Source: Gillisella vitis (GTDB lineage: Bacteria; Pseudomonadota; Alphaproteobacteria; Rhizobiales; Rhizobiaceae). From it: a stretch of 64,000 bases of DNA. The stretch lies in contig WPHV01000009.1 in NCBI GenBank assembly GCA_009744235.1, positions 62,001 to 126,000 of the forward strand, in the 5' to 3' direction. The first letter of the stretch is position 1, and each line of letters starts with the position of its first letter. The position numbers were made by a program, and so were the translations under genes. The notes under the pieces were generated by a model. It was given only the letters and a program-made list of their open reading frames with translations, ran no database searches and had not been told where the DNA came from. Below, one piece after another: positions 57,070 to 64,000 of this stretch.

Positions 57070-58476
57070 TCAGCGAAGGTCCTCGGGCAGCAGCGTCCAG
57101 AACGAATATTTCTTGGCGTGCTTTAGTCTCAGGCTCTGCATGAACCTGACATGATCGTATTGACCGTTGGTACCCGATACACGTGGTGCCAGATCGGCCA
57201 ACGCCGCAAGATAGGACGCGGCATGGTGATAGGCTTGTGACGCACTGCGCTTTAGAATGTCACTGGCCAACACCCGGTAGAGCACTGTCGCCGCTTCCGG
57301 CTGTTCCTCCGAAAGCTTATCCGCTGCGGTGGAGAGCAGTTCATATTGGCGACCGTCCCAGTCAGGCGCATGGTCAATCACCAGCCGCGCGGCGAGATCA
57401 AGCTTTGGCCAGCCGATCAGAAACCACAGGGATTTGTTGGCATCCTTGCTGTTCATCACCAGATCCAGCGCCTTGTCCATCTCCTCGAATTCGGCGAAGT
57501 CTTCGAGCTTGGCAATATAGGTCCGCAGCACGTCTGGCTCGAATGTCTCGCAAAACTCCTGCCAGCGCAAAGCCTGGGCATCCCCTCGCCGTTTGAGGCG
57601 TTCGAGAATATCGGCCTCCAGCAGCTTGCGCTCCTGCACGCCATAGTCCGGGCCAGCCGCTGCCGTCATCCCGCCGATACGAATGACACGCATGCCCTTT
57701 GGCTTTCTGCGCACCCACTCAAGTGCCTGCTCGAAACGCTGGGCGTCAAACAGCAGATGCGCGAGGACAAGACTATCCTGATAGAGTTCCGGCTTCACCT
57801 CTTCCAACCGGATCACCTCATCGAAATCCTGCCGCTTGACGGCGAGATCCTGGAGGAGTTGCAGGATATGCTGCGGCGAACGATTGTTCTTAAGCGCCGC
57901 TTCCAGCAGTTTCTTCCAGCTATCGGCGGCAGCAAGACCAAGCACTGCCATCACTTGTGAAAAGACATCGCCCAGCTCGTGGTGCTTGTCAGCAGCCCGG
58001 ACCTTTTCCAGGGCCGGGACCAGCGTTACCTGACCCGCCTCAGGCAAAGCCGCAATCATCGAAACAGCCGCAGCAATAATTTCTTCCGACAGTTTTTCCA
58101 GCTTGGCGCTGCGGTCATATAAGCGATGCGTCATCCCCAGCATCACCGACATCATCCGCACCATCCGCTCGGCTGCGGCGACCGGATCATCGCCAAGCTC
58201 ACCACCGATGGTTCGCATCATGCCACCCAATTCGGTGGACAATTCGCGCGCGCGGTTGGCGGTAATGCCGGAGGCAGAGCGTTCGATCTGATCCAGGCGC
58301 TTGTCGATCCGGGCAAGCACTTTCGTCGATCCCGTAGCTCCTGCAAGTGCTGCTTGCAGGCGCAGTTTCAAGGCTTTATTGGCGCTGGCCTCATCCAACA
58401 GGATCTCCGCCAGTTTTTCTGCGCCAAGCGAAGCCAGCCCGGCACGATCGAATTTCGCAGCAGCTTTCTTTGCCAT
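57070..58476 (-). CDS. DUF6880-like hypothetical protein
   Basis: A 468-residue soluble, largely helical protein: KKAAAKFDRAGLASLGAEKLAEILLDEA at the start and long helix-pair stretches through the centre, for example KNNRSPQHILQLLQDLAVKRQDFDEVIRL near 210-238, suggest a TPR/HEAT-like solenoid. The C-terminus HAKKYSFWTLLPEDLR resembles the end of SWIM-associated helical-repeat proteins. I place it in the DUF6880 group by recollection. ATG 58476 is chosen because the upstream extension to 58554 is unlike any domain. Confidence 0.7.
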   Translation of the reverse strand: MAKKAAAKFDRAGLASLGAEKLAEILLDEASANKALKLRLQAALAGATGSTKVLARIDKRLDQIERSASGITANRARELSTELGGMMRTIGGELGDDPVAAAERMVRMMSVMLGMTHRLYDRSAKLEKLSEEIIAAAVSMIAALPEAGQVTLVPALEKVRAADKHHELGDVFSQVMAVLGLAAADSWKKLLEAALKNNRSPQHILQLLQDLAVKRQDFDEVIRLEEVKPELYQDSLVLAHLLFDAQRFEQALEWVRRKPKGMRVIRIGGMTAAAGPDYGVQERKLLEADILERLKRRGDAQALRWQEFCETFEPDVLRTYIAKLEDFAEFEEMDKALDLVMNSKDANKSLWFLIGWPKLDLAARLVIDHAPDWDGRQYELLSTAADKLSEEQPEAATVLYRVLASDILKRSASQAYHHAASYLAALADLAPRVSGTNGQYDHVRFMQSLRLKHAKKYSFWTLLPEDLR

Positions 58477-58975
58477 CGTCTTATCTCTCAAAACGCACAC
58501 ACCATAAGGAGCCTGGATGAACCGCAAAAGAATCGCCCTTTGGCAAAAACGCAAATAAGGACATATTTAGGAATTATTTTCGGTGTAATTGAAGAAAATG
58601 CCGACATGAAGCAACAAAAAAGACAATCAGCGACAAAATTTCGCGGCCATGCGAATCTTCATCATTCGCGACACTGACGCGTAATCGCCGAATCGTTTGG
58701 TTTTCGGCCACTCTATGTACACGCAACTCCTTTGCCTCTAAATACCGCGATCGGTGGGCGAGGGTTCAATCTGCTCAAACCCGCCAGGATAAGAACGCCG
58801 CACTGCGATGAGCGCATAACAGACAGCTCCTCATGACAATTGCATGACGACATTCATGAGTTGTATAATGGAAGACTCGGTCTACCGACCGTGATTTTTT
58901 CCCGTGCGATGAAACAACTACCAACCCTTGCGGGAATCAGCTATATTACAATAATCAAAAATACGGATTTAAGCA
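58477..58975. other. Intergenic region before the Nudix gene
   Basis: About 500 bases without a convincing gene. It must hold divergent promoters for the DUF6880 and Nudix genes. A weak pair GCGAAT/ATTCGC is at 58655-58673. A short frame at 58840-59034 has no ribosome site and is not supported. Confidence 0.5.
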
Positions 58976-59464
58976 TTGGCTATTTTACAGCGTATCGTGT
59001 CGGATTTGGAATTGATGTTTCGGCGCCCGCCTAAGCAGCAATTTGCCGCGCTTTGCTATCACGAAACTGAAATGGGTCTTTTGGAAGTTCTATTGATCAC
59101 CAGCCGCGACACCGGGCGATGGGTCATTCCCAAGGGCTGGCCCATGGGCTCGAAAAAGTCGCATCTGGTGGCCCAGCGTGAGGCTTACGAGGAAGCTGGC
59201 GTCAAGGGAAAGATCGCCAAAACCAGTTTCGGTTCTTATCATTATATGAAAGGCATGCCGGACGGGCTGAAAATCCCGTGTGAGGTGAAGGTCTACCTGC
59301 TGGAAGTGCGCGAGTTTGTTGACGATTATCCGGAAAAAGGCACCCGCATATTGGAATGGGTAAGCTGCGACGTTGCCGCTAGCCGGGTGCAGGAACCACA
59401 ATTAAAACGGCTTTTTCATCTTCTTTCCCTGTCACGCCAGCGCAATGCCGCAAAAACGGGCTGA
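58976..59464 (+). CDS. Nudix hydrolase (diphosphoinositol-phosphatase-like)
   Basis: A 162-residue Nudix protein. The box lies in PKGWPMGSKKSHLVAQREAYEEAGVKG near 45-71: REAYEEAGV carries the metal-binding glutamates, while the first Glu of the usual signature is Lys, as is common in this alphaproteobacterial branch. Likely substrates are nucleoside diphosphate derivatives. The TTG at 58976 gives the full-length start; ATG 59015-59017 (MFRRP) is an alternative. Confidence 0.87.
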   Translation: MAILQRIVSDLELMFRRPPKQQFAALCYHETEMGLLEVLLITSRDTGRWVIPKGWPMGSKKSHLVAQREAYEEAGVKGKIAKTSFGSYHYMKGMPDGLKIPCEVKVYLLEVREFVDDYPEKGTRILEWVSCDVAASRVQEPQLKRLFHLLSLSRQRNAAKTG

Positions 59465-59814
59465 TTTGCCGATAAATGACGTCTTACGGTCACAACAAGC
59501 CGCTATTGTCTTCCTACCTGGTCCGATAGGCATTTCGCGGTACTGTCGATAGAAAAGACATTTCCTACCATAGAAAGAGAGAGCTGTTGGCCAGTGCCTG
59601 TTATTGGATAGACTGTCAGAAAATTCGGGTTCGACTTTTTATCTGACACATTTTAAATCAATTCCGACCCAGGCAATTATGCGCTACAGCACCGTGCGGC
59701 CACAGTAACCAGAGTGCGCCGCATATCAGTCCTTCCTTTTCGGGCCTCTTCCACGAGTGAGACATCGGTTTTTACCCGTGTGGCCCCTCCAATAATAGAA
59801 CCAGCACGCCAAGC
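59465..59814. other. Intergenic region before the phosphate carrier gene
   Basis: About 350 bases without a supported gene. It includes GGCCAGTGCCTGTTATTGGATAGACTGT near 59589-59616, related to 12188-12213. A minus-strand frame at 59677-59898 overlaps the next gene and is not supported. Confidence 0.5.
59602..59617 (+). repeat. Short repeat shared with the transporter-operon gap
   Basis: TTATTGGATAGACTGT occurs here and again near 12198. GGCCAG stands 8-9 bases upstream in both. Too short to classify; possibly the edge of an eroded intergenic element. Confidence 0.4.
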
Positions 59815-61317
59815 ATGAGCAAGCCTCCAAAACACGCCCGACCAATGCTGGACAAAGATCTCGACCGGCTGACCCTGCTGGAGCGCGCAGCCCAGCACGT
59901 GGCGCGAGGCGCTGCTCCCTATGGCATGGCGTTGATCTTCCTGATCTTTGCCGCGGTTTTCGCGCTCGGGTTTGCAGCAGATCGGACGGGCTCCGCCATC
60001 ATCATTGCCGCAGCCGCACTTGCTGGCTACATGGCGCTGAATATCGGCGCCAATGACGTGACCAACAATGTCGGGGCGGCGGTGGGCGCCCGGGCCATGA
60101 CGATGACCGGCGCCTTGGTGATGGCGGCATTCTTCGAAATTGCCGGGGCAATGATTGCCGGAAGCGAAGTCACCGATACGATTTCCTCAGGTATCCTGGC
60201 GCCATCCCTGGTTGGCAATCCGCAAACCTTTATCTGGATCATGATGGCTGCTCTGCTGGCGGCAGCCCTTTGGATCAATCTCGCTACCTGGGCCAATGCC
60301 CCGGTCTCCACGACCCATTCCATCGTCGGCAGCGTCATGGGGGCCGCCGCCTCGGCTATGGGCACCTCTGCCGTCAATTGGCAGACCATCGCCACCATCA
60401 CGCTTGGCTGGGTGATTTCGCCCGTGCTGGGCGGGGTGATCGCGGCTGCCATCCTGTTTCTGATCTACGATCTGATCGTTTACCGCCCTGACAAGATCGC
60501 CCAGGCGCGTCGATGGGTGCCGATTCTGATCGGAATGATGGCGGGTTGCTTCAGTTGCTATCTCAGCCTGAAAACCAGCGGTATGGGCTTCACGATCATC
60601 TCGGATCGAGCCGTCCTGTTCGGCCTGGTGATCGGTGCGATTGCCTGGCTTGTAGCCAGGCCCATTGTGCGCCAGCAGGCATTGGGGCTGGAAAACCGCA
60701 ATCAATCCTTGCGCAAACTGTTTCGGATGCCGCTGATCGGTGCTGCTGCCCTGCTGTCCTTCGCCCATGGCGCCAATGACGTGTCAAACGCCATCGGCCC
60801 GCTGGCGGCCATTGTTCATACGGTCATGTCGAACGATCTGCATACGCGCATGACCGCGCCGCTTTGGGTGGTCACCATTGGGGCGCTCGGCATTTCCACC
60901 GGACTGCTGCTGTTTGGCCCAAGGCTGATCCGCCTTGTCGGCACCAAGATCACCAAACTCAACCCGATGCGAGCCTATTGCGTCTCGCTGTCATCCGCCA
61001 TCACGGTCATCACCGCCTCCAAGCTGGGCCTGCCGGTCAGTTCCACCCATATCGCCATCGGCGCGGTGTTTGGCCTCGGGTTTTTCCGGGAATGGTATAA
61101 CCGCCATTCAAAACGGCGGCTGGATTATATGCTGATGAAGTCGGCGGAATGGCAGCGTAAAGCCCCAAAACCCTCCAATGCCGATGAAGTGAACCGGCGT
61201 CGACTGGTCCGTCGCTCCCACATCCTCACCATCATGGGCGCGTGGTTGGTGACGCTTCCGGTCTCCGCAGGGCTTGCAGCGCTGATTTACCGGGTTATGT
61301 TCGCGCTCTTTCGATAA
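59815..61317 (+). CDS. Inorganic phosphate transporter (PiT family)
   Basis: A 500-residue carrier with about eleven helices. The duplicated PHO4 signature is seen as [18 protein letters not shown] near 78-95 and [15 protein letters not shown] near 320-334. [15 protein letters not shown] near 163-177 and [17 protein letters not shown] near 405-421 are the second internal repeat. It imports phosphate using an ion gradient. An N-terminal soluble part of about 40 residues precedes the first helix. No pit accessory (DUF47) gene lies beside it. Confidence 0.9.
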   Translation: MSKPPKHARPMLDKDLDRLTLLERAAQHVARGAAPYGMALIFLIFAAVFALGFAADRTGSAIIIAAAALAGYMALNIGANDVTNNVGAAVGARAMTMTGALVMAAFFEIAGAMIAGSEVTDTISSGILAPSLVGNPQTFIWIMMAALLAAALWINLATWANAPVSTTHSIVGSVMGAAASAMGTSAVNWQTIATITLGWVISPVLGGVIAAAILFLIYDLIVYRPDKIAQARRWVPILIGMMAGCFSCYLSLKTSGMGFTIISDRAVLFGLVIGAIAWLVARPIVRQQALGLENRNQSLRKLFRMPLIGAAALLSFAHGANDVSNAIGPLAAIVHTVMSNDLHTRMTAPLWVVTIGALGISTGLLLFGPRLIRLVGTKITKLNPMRAYCVSLSSAITVITASKLGLPVSSTHIAIGAVFGLGFFREWYNRHSKRRLDYMLMKSAEWQRKAPKPSNADEVNRRRLVRRSHILTIMGAWLVTLPVSAGLAALIYRVMFALFR

Positions 61318-61336
61318 TCGTGAGACGGTCATAAGC

Positions 61337-62074
61337 ATGCGGGCAAATTACAAGATGCAGAGACTCTATGTCGATGCCGGGCTGGAAGCCGCAAACCCAG
61401 TGGCGACGACACCGGAACAATATAACTATCTGGCCAATGTCCTGCGCCTCACGGAAGGTGCCGAGGTGCTGGTTTTCAATGGCCGCGATGGTGAATGGAA
61501 GGCAAGCCTTGCCTTTCCGACCCGCAAACGCATCGCGCTGATCCCGCAAAGCCAAACGCGCCCGCAGCCCCGCCCGAGCGAACTGATATTTCTGTTTGCG
61601 CCGCTGAAAGTCGGGCGGATGGATTATCTTGTCCAAAAAGCAGTGGAAATGGGTGCCGGTGCGCTCCAACCGGTGATGACCCAGCATGTTCAAGGCAGGA
61701 TCGGCAGTATCGAGCGCTTGCAGGCCAATGTGGTTGAAGCCGCCGAACAATGTGGCATTCTGGCCGTTCCAAAGGTTGCACCGCTGGTCAAGCTCAAAGA
61801 CCTGCTGGAAACCTGGCCTGCCAGCCACCGGATCATTTTCTGTGACGAAGACAGTGCCACCGACAATCCCATGCCGGTGCTGTCGGCAATCGAGGAACGG
61901 CAACTGGCTCTGCTGGTTGGGCCAGAAGGTGGATTTTCCGATGAGGAACGCGGTCTGTTGCGCGGTCTCGGCTTTGTCACCGCCATTCCGCTGGGGCCAC
62001 GTATTCTGCGCGCCGATACCGCCGCTGTGGCTGCCTTGGCCGTGGTGCAGGCCAGTATAGGCGATTGGAAATGA
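61337..62074 (+). CDS. rsmE: 16S rRNA m3U1498 methyltransferase
   Basis: A 245-residue SPOUT methyltransferase. The N-terminal PUA-like part includes HVLRL-type sequence [24 protein letters not shown] near 35-58. The SPOUT part has [26 protein letters not shown] near 91-116, [13 protein letters not shown] near 136-148, [13 protein letters not shown] near 193-205 and [13 protein letters not shown] near 220-232. ATG 61337 is used; MQRLYVD at 61355 is an equally possible start. It follows the phosphate carrier by 19 bases. Confidence 0.93.
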   Translation: MRANYKMQRLYVDAGLEAANPVATTPEQYNYLANVLRLTEGAEVLVFNGRDGEWKASLAFPTRKRIALIPQSQTRPQPRPSELIFLFAPLKVGRMDYLVQKAVEMGAGALQPVMTQHVQGRIGSIERLQANVVEAAEQCGILAVPKVAPLVKLKDLLETWPASHRIIFCDEDSATDNPMPVLSAIEERQLALLVGPEGGFSDEERGLLRGLGFVTAIPLGPRILRADTAAVAALAVVQASIGDWK

Positions 62075-62097
62075 ACTTGAAACAACCCGGCATAACT

Positions 62098-62116
62098 CGT
62101 TCAATATTGTTGAACG
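62098..62116. promoter_or_regulatory. Palindrome between rsmE and gshA
   Basis: CGTTCAA-TATTG-TTGAACG is a perfect seven-base-pair inverted repeat. It may be an operator upstream of gshA or a small mRNA hairpin after rsmE. Confidence 0.3.
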
Positions 62117-62177
62117 TTCAAATCGCAAAATTCACTTGCACAGCCGCCGGGTTCAGCCCTATCAACCCTCAATAAGG

Positions 62178-62216
62178 CATCGGATCGAAAAGTGGAAACC
62201 AGTTTTCAATCCGATG
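62178..62216 (+). repeat. Rhizobial short intergenic repeat, copy B
   Basis: CATCGGAT and ATCCGATG enclose GAAAAGTGGAAACCAGTTTTC, itself with GAAAA/TTTTC ends, giving a long two-step hairpin. The core matches copy A near 12113. Such elements are frequent between genes in this family. It sits 38 bases before the gshA start. Confidence 0.65.
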
Positions 62217-62253
62217 CGAAAACAAAAACCTGTAGCAGAACAAGGTCGGCTTC

Positions 62254-63627
62254 ATGGCTCGCGATACAACCGATGATACGCCCCTGACTTCGCTTGAGGA
62301 GATGGCGGCCTATATGGCTGAGGGGTGCAAGCCGAAAGAAACATTTCGTATCGGCACGGAGCATGAAAAATTCGGGTTCTTCACCGCCGATCTCTCGCCC
62401 GTTCCCTATTTTGGCGAAGCCAGCATTTCGGCGCTGCTGAAGGGCATGCAGGAGCGGCTGGGCTGGGAACCGATCATTGATGGCGGAAACATCATTGGCC
62501 TGGCCGGTGGCAGTGGCCAGGGCGCAATTTCCATTGAGCCCGGCGGGCAGTTCGAACTGTCAGGCGCGGCCCTGGAGACCCTGCATGAAACGGCGGGCGA
62601 AACCCTCCAGCATCTTGAAATTCTGCGGGAAGTCGCCGAGCCGATGGGGATCCGCTTTCTGGGCATGGGCGGCAGTCCGCTCTGGACGCTGGAGCAGACG
62701 CCCCGCATGCCGAAATCCCGCTACGACATCATGACCCGCTATATGCCGAAGGTCGGCTCGAAAGGGCTGGATATGATGTATCGAAGCTCGACGATCCAGG
62801 TCAATCTCGACTTTTCGTCGCAAGCTGACATGCGCACCAAGATGCGGGTTTCAACAAAGCTGCAATCCATCGCCATGGCGCTGTTTGCCGCCTCGCCTTT
62901 TACCGAAGGCAAGCCCAATGGCCTGCTCTCCTGGCGCGGCGACATTTGGCGCGATACCGACAACCGCCGCTCCGGCCTGCTGCCCTTCGTGTTCAAACCG
63001 GATTTCGGATTTATTGATTATGTCGAATGGGCGCTTGATGTACCGATGTATTTCGTCATGCGGGATGGCCGCTATCACGACTGTACCCATATCACTTTCC
63101 GCCAATTCATGGCGGGCGGTTTAAAGGGCGAAATCGCCGCCTGGCAGCCGACAATGGGAGACTGGACCAATCACCTGGGAACGCTGTTTCCCGATGTCCG
63201 CCTGAAACGGTTCCTGGAAATGCGGCTGGCCGATGGCGGCCCGCAAAGCCATATCACGGCGCTTTCGGCTTTCTGGGTCGGGCTGCTCTATGACGACACC
63301 GCGCTGGCGGCAGCCGACGATCTCACCTCGGGCTGGGACATGGCAACGGTGACCGCGCTTCGCGATACTGCACCCGCCCTCGGCTTCGATGCCATTGTAG
63401 AGGGTCGCTCTGTTCTGGATGTTAGCCGCGATTTGCTGACCTTGTCGAGGGCTGGTCTTGTATCGCGCGCCCGGCTGAATGCGGAGGGCCAAGACGAATC
63501 GATCTATCTGCAACCGCTGGACAGTATCGTGGAGCGAGGCCATTCCCTGGCGCAGGACATGCTGGATCTCTATCATGGTCCGTGGGACGGCCAGGTTGAA
63601 CCTGTGTTTTCCGCCTATCAATATTGA
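62254..63627 (+). CDS. gshA: Glutamate-cysteine ligase, alphaproteobacterial/plant type
   Basis: A 457-residue enzyme for the first step of glutathione synthesis. RIGTEHEKFGF near 31-41, GLAGGSGQGAISIEPGGQFELSG near 83-105, MYRSSTIQVNLDFSSQADM near 173-191 and WRGDIWRDTDNRRSGLLPF near 228-246 match the GCS2 family shared by plants and alphaproteobacteria. The cysteines that regulate the plant enzymes are not evident here. It lies downstream of the repeat and palindrome. Confidence 0.95.
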   Translation: MARDTTDDTPLTSLEEMAAYMAEGCKPKETFRIGTEHEKFGFFTADLSPVPYFGEASISALLKGMQERLGWEPIIDGGNIIGLAGGSGQGAISIEPGGQFELSGAALETLHETAGETLQHLEILREVAEPMGIRFLGMGGSPLWTLEQTPRMPKSRYDIMTRYMPKVGSKGLDMMYRSSTIQVNLDFSSQADMRTKMRVSTKLQSIAMALFAASPFTEGKPNGLLSWRGDIWRDTDNRRSGLLPFVFKPDFGFIDYVEWALDVPMYFVMRDGRYHDCTHITFRQFMAGGLKGEIAAWQPTMGDWTNHLGTLFPDVRLKRFLEMRLADGGPQSHITALSAFWVGLLYDDTALAAADDLTSGWDMATVTALRDTAPALGFDAIVEGRSVLDVSRDLLTLSRAGLVSRARLNAEGQDESIYLQPLDSIVERGHSLAQDMLDLYHGPWDGQVEPVFSAYQY

Positions 63628-63891
63628 GGTGGGCGCCTGACTACCAAACCCTTGTGCTTGCTTAAAAAAACGATTTGCAGCCAGATATTTCCCGCTATAG
63701 TGGCTCTCGTGTGGTTTTCTCCTTGAATCGGCTGATGGTAATCGGCTGGCGCGATGTCATGAATCATGCTGAGAAACAGGTACATAAGACGCGAAGCGCT
63801 CAAGCGCACTGCGTTTGGAGCCACAGGCTCACCATGCGGAGTATCGCCAACGCATGAATACCGTATAAAAAGGCTATGTGCCGGGGAGCGA

Positions 63892-64000
63892 ATGCAAATG
63901 TTGCCACTGTTCGATATGCTACTAAGAGCACAGAATGGCGCCGCCATGGATGCCATGGCTAAGCAGTTCGGGCTTGCTCAGGAACAGGTGGCGCAGGCGC
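63892..64000 (+). CDS. Start of a DUF937-like gene, cut by the window edge
   Basis: ATG 63892 follows GGGGAGCG. The 36 visible residues read MQMLPLFDMLLRAQNG, then MAKQFGLAQEQVAQA, the expected start of DUF937 (YidB-like) proteins, which repeat short helical units. The rest lies outside the window. The family has no settled function. Confidence 0.6.
   Translation, partial: MQMLPLFDMLLRAQNGAAMDAMAKQFGLAQEQVAQA

Noticed and set aside
58840..59034. Small frame of 64 codons before the Nudix gene
   Set aside because: No ribosome site, overlaps the Nudix start and shows no signal or domain pattern.
63618..63956. Minus-strand frame of 112 codons at the right end
   Set aside because: It overlaps the end of gshA and the DUF937 start, has no ribosome site and resembles no family.

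Overview
The window reads as chromosomal DNA of an alphaproteobacterium of the Rhizobiaceae (Agrobacterium/Allorhizobium/Rhizobium type). This rests on protein-level resemblance of the housekeeping genes (short-form HisG with HisZ, plant-type GshA, the carboxyspermidine pathway, a DUF3311 plus MctP-like symporter pair), on tightly packed moderately GC-rich genes, and on intergenic palindromic repeats of the RIME kind known from rhizobia. No tRNA or rRNA gene, CRISPR array, insertion sequence or phage block was seen.

Layout. 290-6584 (+): a 5-oxoproline-type operon (NRAMP-like carrier, PxpA, UPF0317 protein, fused PxpB-PxpC, biotin carboxylase-BCCP). 6652-9038 (-): carboxyspermidine dehydrogenase and decarboxylase for spermidine synthesis. 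9293-10183 (+): a MetF-like protein. 10190-18308 (-): a compact operon of HyuB, HyuA and a four-gene ABC importer of the spermidine/putrescine type. 18309-19720: a gene-poor patch with a repeat, a possible pilin-like remnant and a duplicated groEL tail. 19721-21815 (-): groESL under a CIRCE element. 21896-25195 (+): chrA, a HAD hydrolase, ribF. 25323-29148 (+): small unknown proteins, a DapA homologue lacking its catalytic residues, and the DUF3311/sodium:solute symporter pair. 29434-36518: ileS, a lipoprotein, GNAT, an oxidoreductase, recX and a phosphopantetheinyl transferase. 36660-39344 (+): a large MalT-like LuxR regulator. 39459-41085 (-): two L,D-transpeptidases. 41279-45465: tag, a HAD protein, DUF305, a His/Cys-rich secreted protein, a glycosyltransferase and an unknown protein. 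45578-50224 (+): hisS, a hairpin-rich leader with small membrane proteins, hisZ and hisG. 50225-50996: an AT-rich stretch carrying a 43-residue secreted-peptide gene. 51065-56946: DoxX, GST, a secreted protein and glcDEF. 57070-64000: a DUF6880 protein, Nudix, a Pit-type phosphate carrier, rsmE, gshA and the start of a DUF937 gene.

Most of the window is core metabolism. The items most worth a second look are: the 5-oxoproline operon, which together encodes every domain of a urea-carboxylase-like enzyme; the DapA pseudoenzyme; the short cysteine-containing secreted peptide in AT-rich DNA; the string of perfect hairpins between hisS and hisZ followed by tiny overlapping membrane-protein genes; and the repeat families, one copy of which appears to have extended a small membrane protein.
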